From positions 806,001 through 870,000 of the forward strand of contig OZ223308.1 in the NCBI GenBank assembly GCA_965140765.1: DNA of 64,000 nt, given 5' to 3'. Below, one piece after another: positions 18,742-27,950 of the stretch (its first letter is position 1; each line of letters begins with the position of its first letter). The position numbers and the translations under genes were made by a program. The notes under the pieces are model-generated. The model did no database searches. It worked only from the letters and a program-made list of their open reading frames with translations, and was not told the origin of the DNA. This DNA is from Sunxiuqinia sp963678245. GTDB lineage: Bacteria; Bacteroidota; Bacteroidia; Bacteroidales; Prolixibacteraceae.

Positions 18742-19371
18742 ATGAAGCAAGTTCCGGAAGGAGTACAAAATATTATTTTCGATTTAGGTGGTGTTTTGCT
18801 GGATATTGACCCTGATCGCTCTATTGAAGCGTTTAAAGCGCTGGGGTTGGCCGATGTCATAAAACCCGGTGGTTGGGGGTACAAACACGAGGTCTTTCTG
18901 AAAATGGAAGAAGGATTGCTGACCGATGATGAATTTCGTGATGGCGTACGTAAGTTATTGCCCAGAGGGGGTACCGATCATGATATTGACACGGCCTGGT
19001 GTGCGATGCTGATCGATTTTCCGGTTGACCGGATTGCGTTGTTGAAGGAACTGCAGGCAGATTATCAATTGTACCTATTCTCCAATACCAACAACATTCA
19101 TTTGCAGTATTTCCATCACCTGTTTCATCAAAAATTTGGATATTCGATTACCGATTTGTTTGAAAAGGATTTTTACTCCCATCTCATTCAAAAGCGAAAA
19201 CCAAGCTTGGAATCGTTTCAAATTGTTTTGAGTAATGCAGGCTTGAGTCCTCGGGAAACGCTTTTTATCGACGATTCCAAAGATAATGTGGAAGGGGCTG
19301 AAAAAGCAGGAATGCATGCCGTACACCTAACTTCCGAAAAAATCTTACGCGAAATTTTTGTTGCTGATTAA
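18742..19371 (+). CDS. HAD-superfamily (subclass IA) phosphatase
   Basis: 209 residues from ATG 18742; an in-frame TTG nine bases upstream is a less likely start. Motif I is IIFDLGGVLLDID (nucleophile Asp14), motif II is LFSNTN, the motif III lysine lies in QKRKPS, and motif IV is LFIDDSKDN. The cap region is helical, as in the YihX/epoxide-hydrolase-like branch of HAD-IA sugar phosphatases. The substrate cannot be told. Its stop overlaps that of the convergent ispG gene: both TAA codons lie within TTAA at 19368-19371. Confidence 0.88.
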   Translation: MKQVPEGVQNIIFDLGGVLLDIDPDRSIEAFKALGLADVIKPGGWGYKHEVFLKMEEGLLTDDEFRDGVRKLLPRGGTDHDIDTAWCAMLIDFPVDRIALLKELQADYQLYLFSNTNNIHLQYFHHLFHQKFGYSITDLFEKDFYSHLIQKRKPSLESFQIVLSNAGLSPRETLFIDDSKDNVEGAEKAGMHAVHLTSEKILREIFVAD

Positions 19372-21230
19372 TTGTCTTCCGGCTCGTTCCAGTCGCCATT
19401 CTCTTTAATGAGGGTTTCCAGTTCGTAAACGGCGTTTTCGAAAGGAATGTGACGCTTTTTGAGGGTTTGACCTTTATATAAGTTTACCTTGCCGGGACCG
19501 GCTCCTACAAAGCCGTAGTCGGCATCACCCATTTCCCCGGGACCATTTACCACACAACCCATGACTCCAATTTTCAGGTGGCTGAGATGTTTAAAATGCT
19601 CCTTGATATTTTTAGTCGTTTCGTGTAAGTTGAATAAGGTTCTGCCACAACCTGGGCAAGAAATAAACTCCGTTTTAGTTACCCGCATTCGGCTAGCCTG
19701 TAATAGCGAAAAGCTTAAATCTTTCAAATCGGTAAAGGTGATGTTATCGCCTTCGTTGGTAATACAAATTCCATCACCATAGCCGTCCAGCAATAAGCCA
19801 CCCAAATCAACCGCCGATTTGATCTGTAAATCATCCAGCCTTTTTTCCTTGTATTTGCGGTAGATAATTACAGGTACTTTCCATATATGGGTTTCTAAAC
19901 TCATAAAAAAGGCTCGTAATTCAGACAATGGGTTTTTATTGAAACTTTCAAGAATCAGGACTGTTTTGCGGGTTTGTTTAAGTTTGGTAATAATCTCCGG
20001 ATTTTCAGTCATAAAATGATCAAACTCGGGCTTGTTGGTGCGGATGAATTTCATCTGTCCCCAATGCGAACCACCAAACAAATACTCTTCAACTGAAAGT
20101 ATGGGATACGAATTACCCTCCAGATCCAGTACTTCATCATTTTTTAAAAAGTACTCCGGAATCTGCTTGCCGCGGAGTGGAAGAATTTCAGAGATGCTTC
20201 TGTCACGTAAATCAGCAACAACAACCGGTACTTGTTTGCCTCCCATGCCCATCACCGGACGAACGGATCGACGTTCGTATTCAAATGGGTTGGTTTGAGC
20301 AAAAAGAGGTGCTTTGATGGGCTCATGTCCTTTATAGGTTTGAACATGTCCAATAATTTTTTGAGCAACCGGAATCTCCTTTTCAGGCGATTCAGTTAGC
20401 GAAACACGAATGGTATCACCAATGCCATCAACCAGCAGAGCTCCAATTCCAACAGCTGATCGGATTCTTCCGTCTTCTCCTTCACCAGCCTCGGTTACTC
20501 CCAGGTGGAGGGGAAATTTCATCTCTTCCAGACGCATTTTTTTGTTGAGCAGGCGAACGGTGTACACCATCATTCGGGTATTACTCGACTTGATGGAGAT
20601 AACAACATCGTTGAAGTTTACTTTCTTGCAAATGCGCAAAAACTCCATCACCGATTCTGAGATTCCTGCAGGAGTATCTCCAAAACGGCTCATAATCCGA
20701 TCTGACAGCGATCCTTGGTTTGCACCGATTCGCAATGCCGTATTGGTTTTTTTCAGGATGTCGAGGAAAGGAATAAATTGGTCTTCAATCTTGCGTAATT
20801 CCTCTTTGTATTCGGCATCGGTGTATAAGTGATGCTCGAACCTGGCACGCTTATCGTAAAAATTACCCGGATTAATTCGGATTTTTGATACAAACCGTGC
20901 AGCAACTTCAGCTAAACGGGGATTAAAGTGGATGTCAGCAATCAGGGGAGTTTCGAAGCCTCTGGCAACTAACTCCTTCTTGATATTTTTCAGGTTTTCA
21001 GCATCATTAATGCCTTTTACAGTTACGCGAACGTAGTCTGCACCTTCTTTAATAATCCGTATAATTTGCTCAACGGTGGCATCTGTATCCCGAGAATCTG
21101 TGTCGGTCATCGATTGCACACGTATAGGATATTCACTTCCCATCGGGACATTACCGATTTGAGCAGGGCTGGTTACCTGACGTTGATACTTCGTTAAGTC
21201 TTTGATATAATTAAAATTCTGATCTTTCAT
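19368..21230 (-). CDS. ispG: 4-hydroxy-3-methylbut-2-en-1-yl diphosphate synthase (long Bacteroidota form)
   Basis: 620 residues from ATG 21230. Upstream in frame is a GTG at 21254, but it lies inside a promoter element (21254-21261), so the ATG is chosen. N-terminal barrel: YPIRVQSMTDTDSRDTDATV, VRVTVKG, ADIHFNP, RINPGNF, RIGANQGSLS. C-terminal [4Fe-4S] domain: ISCPGCGRTLFNLHE and GVMGCVVNGPGEMGDAD with the cluster cysteines. Between them is the roughly 200-residue insertion typical of Bacteroidota, Chlamydia and plant IspG. The enzyme converts MEcPP to HMBPP in the penultimate step of the non-mevalonate isoprenoid pathway. Confidence 0.96.
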   Translation of the reverse strand: MKDQNFNYIKDLTKYQRQVTSPAQIGNVPMGSEYPIRVQSMTDTDSRDTDATVEQIIRIIKEGADYVRVTVKGINDAENLKNIKKELVARGFETPLIADIHFNPRLAEVAARFVSKIRINPGNFYDKRARFEHHLYTDAEYKEELRKIEDQFIPFLDILKKTNTALRIGANQGSLSDRIMSRFGDTPAGISESVMEFLRICKKVNFNDVVISIKSSNTRMMVYTVRLLNKKMRLEEMKFPLHLGVTEAGEGEDGRIRSAVGIGALLVDGIGDTIRVSLTESPEKEIPVAQKIIGHVQTYKGHEPIKAPLFAQTNPFEYERRSVRPVMGMGGKQVPVVVADLRDRSISEILPLRGKQIPEYFLKNDEVLDLEGNSYPILSVEEYLFGGSHWGQMKFIRTNKPEFDHFMTENPEIITKLKQTRKTVLILESFNKNPLSELRAFFMSLETHIWKVPVIIYRKYKEKRLDDLQIKSAVDLGGLLLDGYGDGICITNEGDNITFTDLKDLSFSLLQASRMRVTKTEFISCPGCGRTLFNLHETTKNIKEHFKHLSHLKIGVMGCVVNGPGEMGDADYGFVGAGPGKVNLYKGQTLKKRHIPFENAVYELETLIKENGDWNEPEDN

Positions 21231-21253
21231 TACCACCTCTAGTTTGAGCGCCA

Positions 21254-21261
21254 CAAAGTTA
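21254..21261 (-). promoter_or_regulatory. Predicted -7 promoter element of ispG (TAACTTTG on the minus strand)
   Basis: The minus strand reads TAACTTTG, matching TAnnTTTG, 23 bases before the ispG ATG. A transcript from here would begin near 21247, giving a leader of about 17-20 bases and excluding the upstream GTG as start codon. A TTTG lies 26 bases further upstream, longer than the usual spacing. Confidence 0.5.
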
Positions 21262-21340
21262 ATTTAAAGTTAAGAAATAAAAAATCCCAAAGCTTAAATT
21301 CCACGCACAGCGAATACAAATCGTTTTATTTCGGCGGTAT

Positions 21341-21359
21341 TTGTGTGATTCTTACACAA
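21341..21359. promoter_or_regulatory. Operator-like dyad between ispG and the ABC ATPase gene
   Basis: TTGTGT (21341-21346) and ACACAA (21354-21359) form a perfect 6-bp dyad with a 7-base centre in the divergent intergenic region. The size is right for a dimeric regulator. There is no other evidence. Confidence 0.3.
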
Positions 21360-21512
21360 CTCGAGGTTTTTCTTTTTTCTTGATTCTTTTTCAGGATGGC
21401 AAAGAAAGCTAACAAGAATGACATATTCATTACGGGAAGCTTAATTTTTAGCCATTTTATCAGCTTTTTGGTTTGCTTGAAATCACTTACTTTTGATCAA
21501 ACTTTATTTTGT

Positions 21513-22427
21513 ATGCCAGTACAAGTTGAAACAGTTACGAAGACCTATGGAAGTCAGAAAGCACTTGATAATGTGAGTTTTGGATTTGATGACGGTGAGT
21601 TGGTTGGTTTTTTGGGTCCGAATGGTGCAGGAAAGTCGACCCTGATGAAGATTATAACGGGATTTTTGGCTCCTGACGAAGGGCAGGTAATCTTGAATGG
21701 TGAAGCCATGACGCCGGGAAATTATCAGCTGCGTAACCAGATTGGTTATTTACCCGAAAATAATCCGTTATATACCGACTTGTATGTCAGGGAGTCGTTG
21801 AGTTTTGCCGCTGGGTTCTACAAACTTTCAAACAAAAAGCAAAAGATTGCTGAGGTCATTGAAATGACGGGATTAGGATTGGAGCAGCACAAGAAGATTG
21901 GTGCACTTTCAAAAGGATATCGTCAGCGGGTAGGGCTGGCACAAGCATTGATTCATGATCCTTCGGTATTGATTTTAGACGAGCCGACAACCGGGCTCGA
22001 CCCGAACCAGTTGGATGAAATCCGCTCGCTGATCCGACAAATCAGCAGGGAAAAAACTGTACTTTTTTCGTCTCACATTATGCAAGAAGTGGAGGCTATT
22101 TGCAACCGCGTGATTATCATTAATCGTGGAAAAATTGTGACTGATGGTACAGTTGATCAGGTTCGATCCATGCAGTTGATCTCCAAACAACAAGTACTGG
22201 TTGAGCTGTCAACTCCAATACAAAAAGAAACCTGGCAAAAGCTGGTCGGTGCTGAAACGATTGAGGTGCTTTCGGAAAAAGTGCTGCTGCTAACAGCTTC
22301 GGATAACTGTGATTTACGACCGGCTATTTTTCAATTTGCAGTAGACAATGGTCTGGTCATTCTGACTATGAACGAGAAGCAAGCCGGATTGGAAAGCGTA
22401 TTTCGCGAATTAACCCGTCGTGTTTAA
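21513..22427 (+). CDS. gldA: GldA-like ABC transporter ATP-binding protein
   Basis: 304 residues from ATG 21513. An earlier in-frame ATG at 21396 would add 39 residues without family similarity. Walker A GPNGAGKST (about 38-46), Q-loop GYLPENNPLYTDLYVRE, signature LSKGYRQRVGLAQAL, Walker B VLILDEPTTGLDP and H-loop FSSHIMQEVEAIC are all present. The PENNPLY(T)DLYVRE stretch is typical of GldA, the ATPase that works with GldF/GldG in Bacteroidota gliding motility and T9SS-related functions. In Flavobacterium gldA also lies away from gldFG, and no permease lies next to it here. The stop overlaps the next gene's start (TAATG), implying translational coupling. Confidence 0.8.
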   Translation: MPVQVETVTKTYGSQKALDNVSFGFDDGELVGFLGPNGAGKSTLMKIITGFLAPDEGQVILNGEAMTPGNYQLRNQIGYLPENNPLYTDLYVRESLSFAAGFYKLSNKKQKIAEVIEMTGLGLEQHKKIGALSKGYRQRVGLAQALIHDPSVLILDEPTTGLDPNQLDEIRSLIRQISREKTVLFSSHIMQEVEAICNRVIIINRGKIVTDGTVDQVRSMQLISKQQVLVELSTPIQKETWQKLVGAETIEVLSEKVLLLTASDNCDLRPAIFQFAVDNGLVILTMNEKQAGLESVFRELTRRV

Positions 22428-22780
22428 TGTTTCGTTTGAAGAACAACCCGCCTATTTCTGTCGTCCTTCCATTTTGCCAGGCAGAACAAAAACTTGACCG
22501 AGCTATTCAATCCATTTTGGATCAATCATTCAAGGAATTTGAATTGCTGCTGGTCGATAACAATTCAACCTACAATAGCGTCGAAATAGCACGGCAATTT
22601 GCCCATGCAGATTCGCGGATCAAACTTTTTTCAGAGCCGCAACAAGGAGTTATTTTTACGATGAACCGAGTCATGCACGAAGCAAAGGGCAAATACATTG
22701 CCCGGATGGATGCCGATGATATTTCGCTTCCCGAACGATTAGACAAAGCAATCATAATTAATTTGTTAAAAAATATTTGA
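22427..22780 (+). pseudogene. Truncated family 2 glycosyltransferase
   Basis: 117 residues. The N-terminal third of a GT-A fold GT2 enzyme is intact: ISVVLPFCQAEQKLDRAIQSI, the nucleotide-binding LLLVDNNST, and GKYIARMDADD with the DxD-type metal site. Similarity stops after SLPERLDKA, and the last few residues (IIINLLKNI) are encoded by AT-rich spacer. GT2 enzymes of this type are about 300 residues, so the acceptor-binding part is missing, and I find no continuation in other frames before the next gene. Probably a deletion remnant. The 1-base overlap with gldA is retained from the intact ancestor. Confidence 0.75.
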
Positions 22781-22836
22781 TTTCTTTGAGTTGATTAAAT
22801 ATTATGCTAAAATTGAAAAAACCTTTAATCATAACC

Positions 22837-25494
22837 ATGAAACAAGTATTTTTCGGATCTATCATTGTCTTTTTGTTTATATTTTTTAGTTCAAAAACTT
22901 ATTGTCAAGATATTGGGAGTGTGATAAACTCAGAGTTTTTAAAAATGGGGAAACGTCCTCCTATGGAAAAGTTATACCTGCATTTGGATAAGGCGACCTA
23001 TAGTTCTGGCTCAACAGTTTGGTTTAAAGGTTATCTGGTAACTGTAACCGGACATGCACCGCTTGCCTGGAGTCGTTTTATATATGTGGAACTTTTTGAT
23101 AAGTCGGAAAAACTTATTGCACGGAAGAAAATTAAGCAGCAAGATGGAACATTTGCTGGAAATATAAAATTAGAATCCGGGCTTCAAGAAGGAGAATATA
23201 CCATTCGGGCTTATACGACATGGATGTTGAACGACGATTCGGATTTCTTTTTTCAAAAGGCAATCCAAATTGTAAATCTTCAACCAAGCGATATCAATTC
23301 ACAAATTGATTATGAAACAGATAAAGATGGGGAAACCACTGCAATTGTAAGTTTCTCTGATCAATATGGAAAAGCGATTGATGGAGAAGCGATCATCTGC
23401 AAAGTAAAGTTGGATGAAAATGAAACAGAGACATTCAAAAGGAAAACAGGGCCTGATGGAAAAATCAAATTTGATTTTGTTCGTGAAAGTACAGATCTGA
23501 AAAATCAATTTGTGGAAGTTGCTTTTGATAAAAGTTCGAAAGAATACACCAACAAATTTTTTATTCCTTCATATGCTAAAGAAGATTTTGATTTGCAGTT
23601 TTTTCCGGAAGGAGGCTTGTTTCTTGCAGGAAAAGAAACGAACATAGCTTTTAAAGCAATTGCACAAGATGGCTATTCGACTGAAGTATCGGGGTATATT
23701 CTTCAAAATGGAACGGATACCATTTCGTTTGTAAAAAGTGAGCATCGGGGAATGGGTGCTTTTAATATTAAACCGCTTATTGATGCTGAGTATGCGTTTT
23801 TTGCGACCAACTCAAAAGGGCAAATAAAACGCTTTAGTTTGCCACCGGTAGTTTCGCAGGGAGCGGCATTGTCGCTTAGAAGGCTTGGCAGTTTTTTGCA
23901 GCTTGAAATACGGGGGAGAGGCGAAGATCTACCCAAACCTTTTTATATCCTGGCGCATTCAGGTGAGAGTTTACTCTTCACTCAGCTTGTGGATAAGTTG
24001 CAATACAACATTCCAAGCGAAAACTTACCTGAAGGAATTATTCATTTTGTATTGGTTGACGGAAATATGAATCCGGTTTCCAGTCGTTTAGCTTTTTTAA
24101 AAAAGGAACAATCTGTCGCCGTTTCCGTTCAGTCTGATAAGGCCAATTATGGCAAGCGCGAAGCAGTAACGCTTGCCATAGATCTTCAAAGTAAGGACAC
24201 ACTTATGCGAACTGGAAATTTCTCTTTGTCAGTGACTGATGATTTGATTGTAGAGACTGATTCGTTAGCCGATGATATTTATTCGAATTTGCTATTGACG
24301 TCTGACTTGAAAGGTCATGTGGAAGATCCGGCATTTTACTTTATGAAGGATGATTACAAAACAGATTATTATCTGGACTTGCTGATGTTGACGCAAGGAT
24401 GGCAGCGATTTAATGTTGGCAATGTCATTAATAATAGACTTAAAAAGCCAAAAAGTTTCCTGGAAGTGGGACAAACCCTTTCTGGCACCTATGAAACTGC
24501 ACTTTTAGGAAAACGGGAAGGGGTACCAATTACAGCTTTGGCTGTTGATCCCTTAATCTCTGTTTCGACAACAGCTGATGAAGCGGGGAACTTTTTATTT
24601 AATGAACTGGATTTTCCGGATAGTACGGTCTTTACTATTCAATCTCAAAAATATACTAAAATACGGCAGGAGCCATCGGGATTTATTGAACTTGATAAAG
24701 ATTCATTTCCCCCATTTTCGAACCAAAACCGGTTGTCTGCGAGAGTCAGTCCACTTTCAGCGAGTTTGCTTCAGAATGCTCAGGAAAGGATATTTTTCGA
24801 AGGTGAAGGAAGAATGGTACTGTTGGATGAATTTGTGGTAAAAGGAACTGACAAACGGACGAAGGATATGGTTGAATATGGAATCTCAAGCACTGTGTTT
24901 GATGAAGAGGCGTTGGCAAAAAAATATCCGATTGGACAAACGGCTGATTTTATTGTAAAAACGTTACCTGGTGTATCATATTCGAACGATCAGATTTTTA
25001 TAAGAGGAGGAAGTGCACCTGCCGAAATTTATGTAGACGGAATGATAGCAGAAATGTCTTTTCTTTCAACAATTAGCTCATCCGAGATTGACAAACTTGT
25101 TGTTATGAATGGTGCCAATGCTGCTTTGTACAGCCAAGGTGGCGGTGGAATGGGTGGCGTTATTTTGATAAATATTAAAGAGGGTGGAAGTTTCGGTGCT
25201 CGTAAGTTGGCAGGAGTGGTTAAGTATATGCCACTTGGTTATCAGAAACCAAGTGAATTTTATGTGCCTAAATATGAGGTCGATTCAATCCGAATTTCTA
25301 CGGATCCGGACGTGCGGTCGACTGTTTATTGGAATCCAAATGTAAAAATTGATGAATCAGGAACAGCAACCGTTAAGTTCTATGCGGCCGATCCGAAAAC
25401 GAATTACACTTATGTGCTTGAGGGGCTTACTAACAGGGGTGATATTTGTAGGTATGTTGGTAAGTTAAGGCGGAGATCAGAATTGGATAATTAA
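22837..25494 (+). CDS. Large secreted MG2-like / TonB-plug-domain protein without a beta-barrel
   Basis: About 885 residues from ATG 22837, chosen because it starts a clean signal peptide (FSSKTYCQ); an in-frame ATG at 22804 would add 11 residues. The N-terminal part begins with a macroglobulin-like MG2 pattern (KLYLHLDKATYSSGSTVWFKGY, EGEYTIRAYTTWM), followed by several further beta-sandwich domains. Residues about 660-800 form a TonB-receptor plug domain (LLDEFVVKGTD, DQIFIRGGSAPAEIYVDGM, GGGMGGVILINI), but no transmembrane barrel follows; the end is another short beta-domain. This is a widespread Bacteroidota family of unknown function, presumably acting in the periplasm or at the outer membrane. 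It directly follows the broken glycosyltransferase. Confidence 0.75.
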   Translation: MKQVFFGSIIVFLFIFFSSKTYCQDIGSVINSEFLKMGKRPPMEKLYLHLDKATYSSGSTVWFKGYLVTVTGHAPLAWSRFIYVELFDKSEKLIARKKIKQQDGTFAGNIKLESGLQEGEYTIRAYTTWMLNDDSDFFFQKAIQIVNLQPSDINSQIDYETDKDGETTAIVSFSDQYGKAIDGEAIICKVKLDENETETFKRKTGPDGKIKFDFVRESTDLKNQFVEVAFDKSSKEYTNKFFIPSYAKEDFDLQFFPEGGLFLAGKETNIAFKAIAQDGYSTEVSGYILQNGTDTISFVKSEHRGMGAFNIKPLIDAEYAFFATNSKGQIKRFSLPPVVSQGAALSLRRLGSFLQLEIRGRGEDLPKPFYILAHSGESLLFTQLVDKLQYNIPSENLPEGIIHFVLVDGNMNPVSSRLAFLKKEQSVAVSVQSDKANYGKREAVTLAIDLQSKDTLMRTGNFSLSVTDDLIVETDSLADDIYSNLLLTSDLKGHVEDPAFYFMKDDYKTDYYLDLLMLTQGWQRFNVGNVINNRLKKPKSFLEVGQTLSGTYETALLGKREGVPITALAVDPLISVSTTADEAGNFLFNELDFPDSTVFTIQSQKYTKIRQEPSGFIELDKDSFPPFSNQNRLSARVSPLSASLLQNAQERIFFEGEGRMVLLDEFVVKGTDKRTKDMVEYGISSTVFDEEALAKKYPIGQTADFIVKTLPGVSYSNDQIFIRGGSAPAEIYVDGMIAEMSFLSTISSSEIDKLVVMNGANAALYSQGGGGMGGVILINIKEGGSFGARKLAGVVKYMPLGYQKPSEFYVPKYEVDSIRISTDPDVRSTVYWNPNVKIDESGTATVKFYAADPKTNYTYVLEGLTNRGDICRYVGKLRRRSELDN

Positions 25495-25737
25495 GATTGA
25501 TTTGTGAAATTCGCTTATAGTCGTCTTCCGATGTATAAGAACGTTTGCCTGCTCGCTTCAAGTTAATTTCAGGGATACAAAATTGAACATATTCGTAAAG
25601 CAGTTATTTTGTTTCAATAAGAGTGTTTGATTAGTAGATTGGTGACATTCTGATAAACGAGCTGTTTCAAATAAAAAATAGATTCTTGTTTTTTTGGGCG
25701 TAAAGAGTCCGCTCGTGGCTGACTTTATCGTATGGGA

Positions 25738-26457
25738 TTAAAGGTTTTCAACCCGGCCAATCACCACATGTTGAGGCGCCATTTGAAAGCCGTATTTTTG
25801 TAGTCGTTGTTTGAATAGCGGGAGTTGATCCTTTTTTGTTTCATACTCCGGACGGCCTTGTAGTTCTTCGAGCAGGCTTTTCATTTGCTCGTATTTTTCA
25901 TCCAGAATTTGTTCTTCAAACTTGGGCTTCTTCATCTTTAAATGCGTAAACGACTCCCGTATGTCAATTTGGTTTTGTGTGATGATGGCATTGATCTCAT
26001 CCGGGGTGTAGGTTTCGCGATGGGAGATGCCGTGCAGGCGGTCGACAAATGATTTGAAATGATGCAATAGCTGCTGATTTTTCTGAGCCTCATTCAACTC
26101 GCCGTCCGAAATTTCACAAATAATGATCCATCCATTCGGCTTGATCACCCGTTTCATTTCGCTCAATGTTGTGGTCGTGTCTTGCAAATGGTGCAGGGCG
26201 TTGGCCATGCTCACCACATCAAATGCATGATCGTCAAACGCCAGCTTTTCGCCACTCATACACTGAAACCGGATGTTTTCCTGCGGGAAATTGTTGCGGG
26301 CTTCCTTGAGCCACTGCTCGCCGGGGTCGACCCCGGTGATATCAGCCTCGCCTTGAAAAGTATCGTTTAGTATTTTTATAAAGTCACCCGAGCCTGTTCC
26401 AATGTCCAATACTTGTTTGACAGTGTGTTTGTTAAAAAATTGTTGTAAGCGTTTCAT
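25738..26457 (-). CDS. Class I SAM-dependent methyltransferase
   Basis: 239 residues. Motif I is VLDIGTGSGDFIKIL, followed by the acidic ITGVDPGEQWL, MSGEKLAFDDHAFDVVSMANALHHL and a motif-III-like GWIIICEI. This is the Methyltransf_11/25 layout of small-molecule methyltransferases. The helical C-terminal part (about 150-239) does not identify the substrate. The gene stands alone, with 57 bases to the upstream TauE/SafE gene on the same strand, so the two may be co-transcribed. Confidence 0.85.
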   Translation of the reverse strand: MKRLQQFFNKHTVKQVLDIGTGSGDFIKILNDTFQGEADITGVDPGEQWLKEARNNFPQENIRFQCMSGEKLAFDDHAFDVVSMANALHHLQDTTTTLSEMKRVIKPNGWIIICEISDGELNEAQKNQQLLHHFKSFVDRLHGISHRETYTPDEINAIITQNQIDIRESFTHLKMKKPKFEEQILDEKYEQMKSLLEELQGRPEYETKKDQLPLFKQRLQKYGFQMAPQHVVIGRVENL

Positions 26458-26514
26458 ATCGATTGTTGTTATTCTTGTTGAGCCGGCTTTTATTTACGTT
26501 TGATTAATTCAAGT

Positions 26515-27270
26515 TCAAATTAGCAATAAAAAAGCAGAAACTGCCGTAACTCCAATGACTACTGCCCGGTAAGCTTTTTCGGGTATTTGTTTCACCAGTA
26601 AAATTCCAAGAAATGCACCCAACGCGATAGCCGGCAGTGTGAGCAAATCAAGTTTTAAACTCTGCCAGCTAATCGTATTCCATACGAATAAATGCAGGGG
26701 AAACTTACAGAAATTGATGATCAGAAAAAACCAGGCTTTTGTACCAATAAAGTTGTTTTTGGGCAGATGCATGGCCAGCAAATAAATGGCAAATATTGGA
26801 CCGGCAACATTCCCAATCATGGTGGCAAATCCACCCAAAACCCCCATGAGTGCAGCGAACCACCAGCTGTCAGGAAAAAAGTTCCCGTTTTTCGTGCGGT
26901 CTTTCCAAAGCATCAGGCCAATGCAAATGAAAACCACAATGGCAATAATGTCCTTAAACTGTTCATCGTTTACCACTTCACCAACCCACAGGGCAATGCC
27001 TACTCCAACAAAGGCCCATGGCAATATTTTAATCAGGTATTTCCATTCGGCATGACGGCGATAGTAGCCCACACCAAACAAGTCGGCCATCATTAGAATG
27101 GGAAGCAAAACACCAGTGGACTGCTTGCCGCCGAATATAAAAGCCAAAATGGGAACCACGATGAGAGAAACCCCCGGTACCCCAACTTTCGACATGCCAA
27201 TGAGCATGCCACAAACTGCCATGAAAAACCACTGTAAAGCCGTTAAATCGAAAGGGGAAAGTAACTCCAT
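26515..27270 (-). CDS. TauE/SafE-family membrane transporter
   Basis: 251 residues with about eight hydrophobic segments. The N-terminus contains the family's first conserved repeat (MAVCGMLIGMSKVGVPGVSLI) and the central part the second (WFAALMGVLGGFATMIGNVAGPI). TauE/SafE proteins are proposed to export sulfite, sulfoacetate or related organosulfur anions across the inner membrane. The substrate here is unknown. Confidence 0.88.
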   Translation of the reverse strand: MELLSPFDLTALQWFFMAVCGMLIGMSKVGVPGVSLIVVPILAFIFGGKQSTGVLLPILMMADLFGVGYYRRHAEWKYLIKILPWAFVGVGIALWVGEVVNDEQFKDIIAIVVFICIGLMLWKDRTKNGNFFPDSWWFAALMGVLGGFATMIGNVAGPIFAIYLLAMHLPKNNFIGTKAWFFLIINFCKFPLHLFVWNTISWQSLKLDLLTLPAIALGAFLGILLVKQIPEKAYRAVVIGVTAVSAFLLLI

Positions 27271-27329
27271 CTTGTGTGTTTAGAAATACAAAAGTAATAA
27301 AGATAGATAGACTAGGGCCTGTTGTAAAT

Positions 27330-27355
27330 AAAAAAGGCCGGATGACTCCGGCCTT
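27330..27355 (-). terminator. Rho-independent terminator downstream of the YXWGXW gene
   Basis: AAGGCCGGA (27334-27342) and TCCGGCCTT (27347-27355) form a perfect 9-bp stem with a TGAC loop. On the minus strand it is followed by TTTTTATTTAC, a good U-tract. It ends the gene at 27405-27740 before the TauE/SafE gene. Confidence 0.85.
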
Positions 27356-27404
27356 ATAACTCAAAAAAACACGTAATAAACAAGTATACAAAAACACAAC
27401 TCAA

Positions 27405-27740
27405 CTACTTAAAAAAGTATCTCTTTTTTTTAATTTTTTCCCACTTACCGGGATTCCATTTCCAACCTTTTGACTGTTTCTGCCAATGCCCCGGTCTCCA
27501 TTTCTTATTTTCCTTCTTTTCAACCCACCGGGGGCCAACCCAAACGTACATTTTTGATGGCCTATGCCAGATCCAGTGTCCCGGTATCTGTTGGTAGTCT
27601 GTTCCGGGTTTTTCGGCTATCGAAAGTTTGTACTCCGGTGGAGTTGGTTTTTGGGCGACAGTTACCTGTGCCGATGCTGTTTCCTGATTCAATAAGAAGG
27701 CAACAATCACAATTGCAAGTGTAAGTAGTGTTCGTTTCAT
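27405..27740 (-). CDS. Small secreted YXWGXW-repeat-like protein
   Basis: 111 residues from ATG 27740; the frame extends further upstream, but this ATG begins a clear signal peptide (MKRTLLTLAIVIVAFLL ... ASAQ). The mature part is very rich in tryptophan and lysine with repeated G-H-W / W-x-P-G-x-W units (IPGHWIWHRPSKMYVWVGPRW, WRPGHWQKQ, WNPGKWEKI), as in the YXWGXW repeat proteins of Bacteroidota. The function of this family is not established; a periplasmic or surface location is expected. It has its own terminator. Confidence 0.7.
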   Translation of the reverse strand: MKRTLLTLAIVIVAFLLNQETASAQVTVAQKPTPPEYKLSIAEKPGTDYQQIPGHWIWHRPSKMYVWVGPRWVEKKENKKWRPGHWQKQSKGWKWNPGKWEKIKKKRYFFK

Positions 27741-27950
27741 GGCTTTGAGACTTTTAATTGCTTGTTGCTTACCAAAAATCAAAAACAATGCCAAGAATAG
27801 AATCTTCTGTTTTGAAGGAGGATGGAGTGAGGTGTTGAAAGTACAAAGCAATAACTTTAACAGGTCGGTCTGAGCCTGTTTCAGGGGCTGTTTGTCAAGT
27901 AATGTCGATCCTGAAACGACTGTAGGATGACGACCACAGCGATATCGTTT

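Noticed and set aside
21396..21512. Long N-terminal extension of the GldA-like ATPase from an upstream ATG
   Set aside because: The 39 extra residues are hydrophobic and unlike ABC ATPases; the family start is the methionine at 21513.
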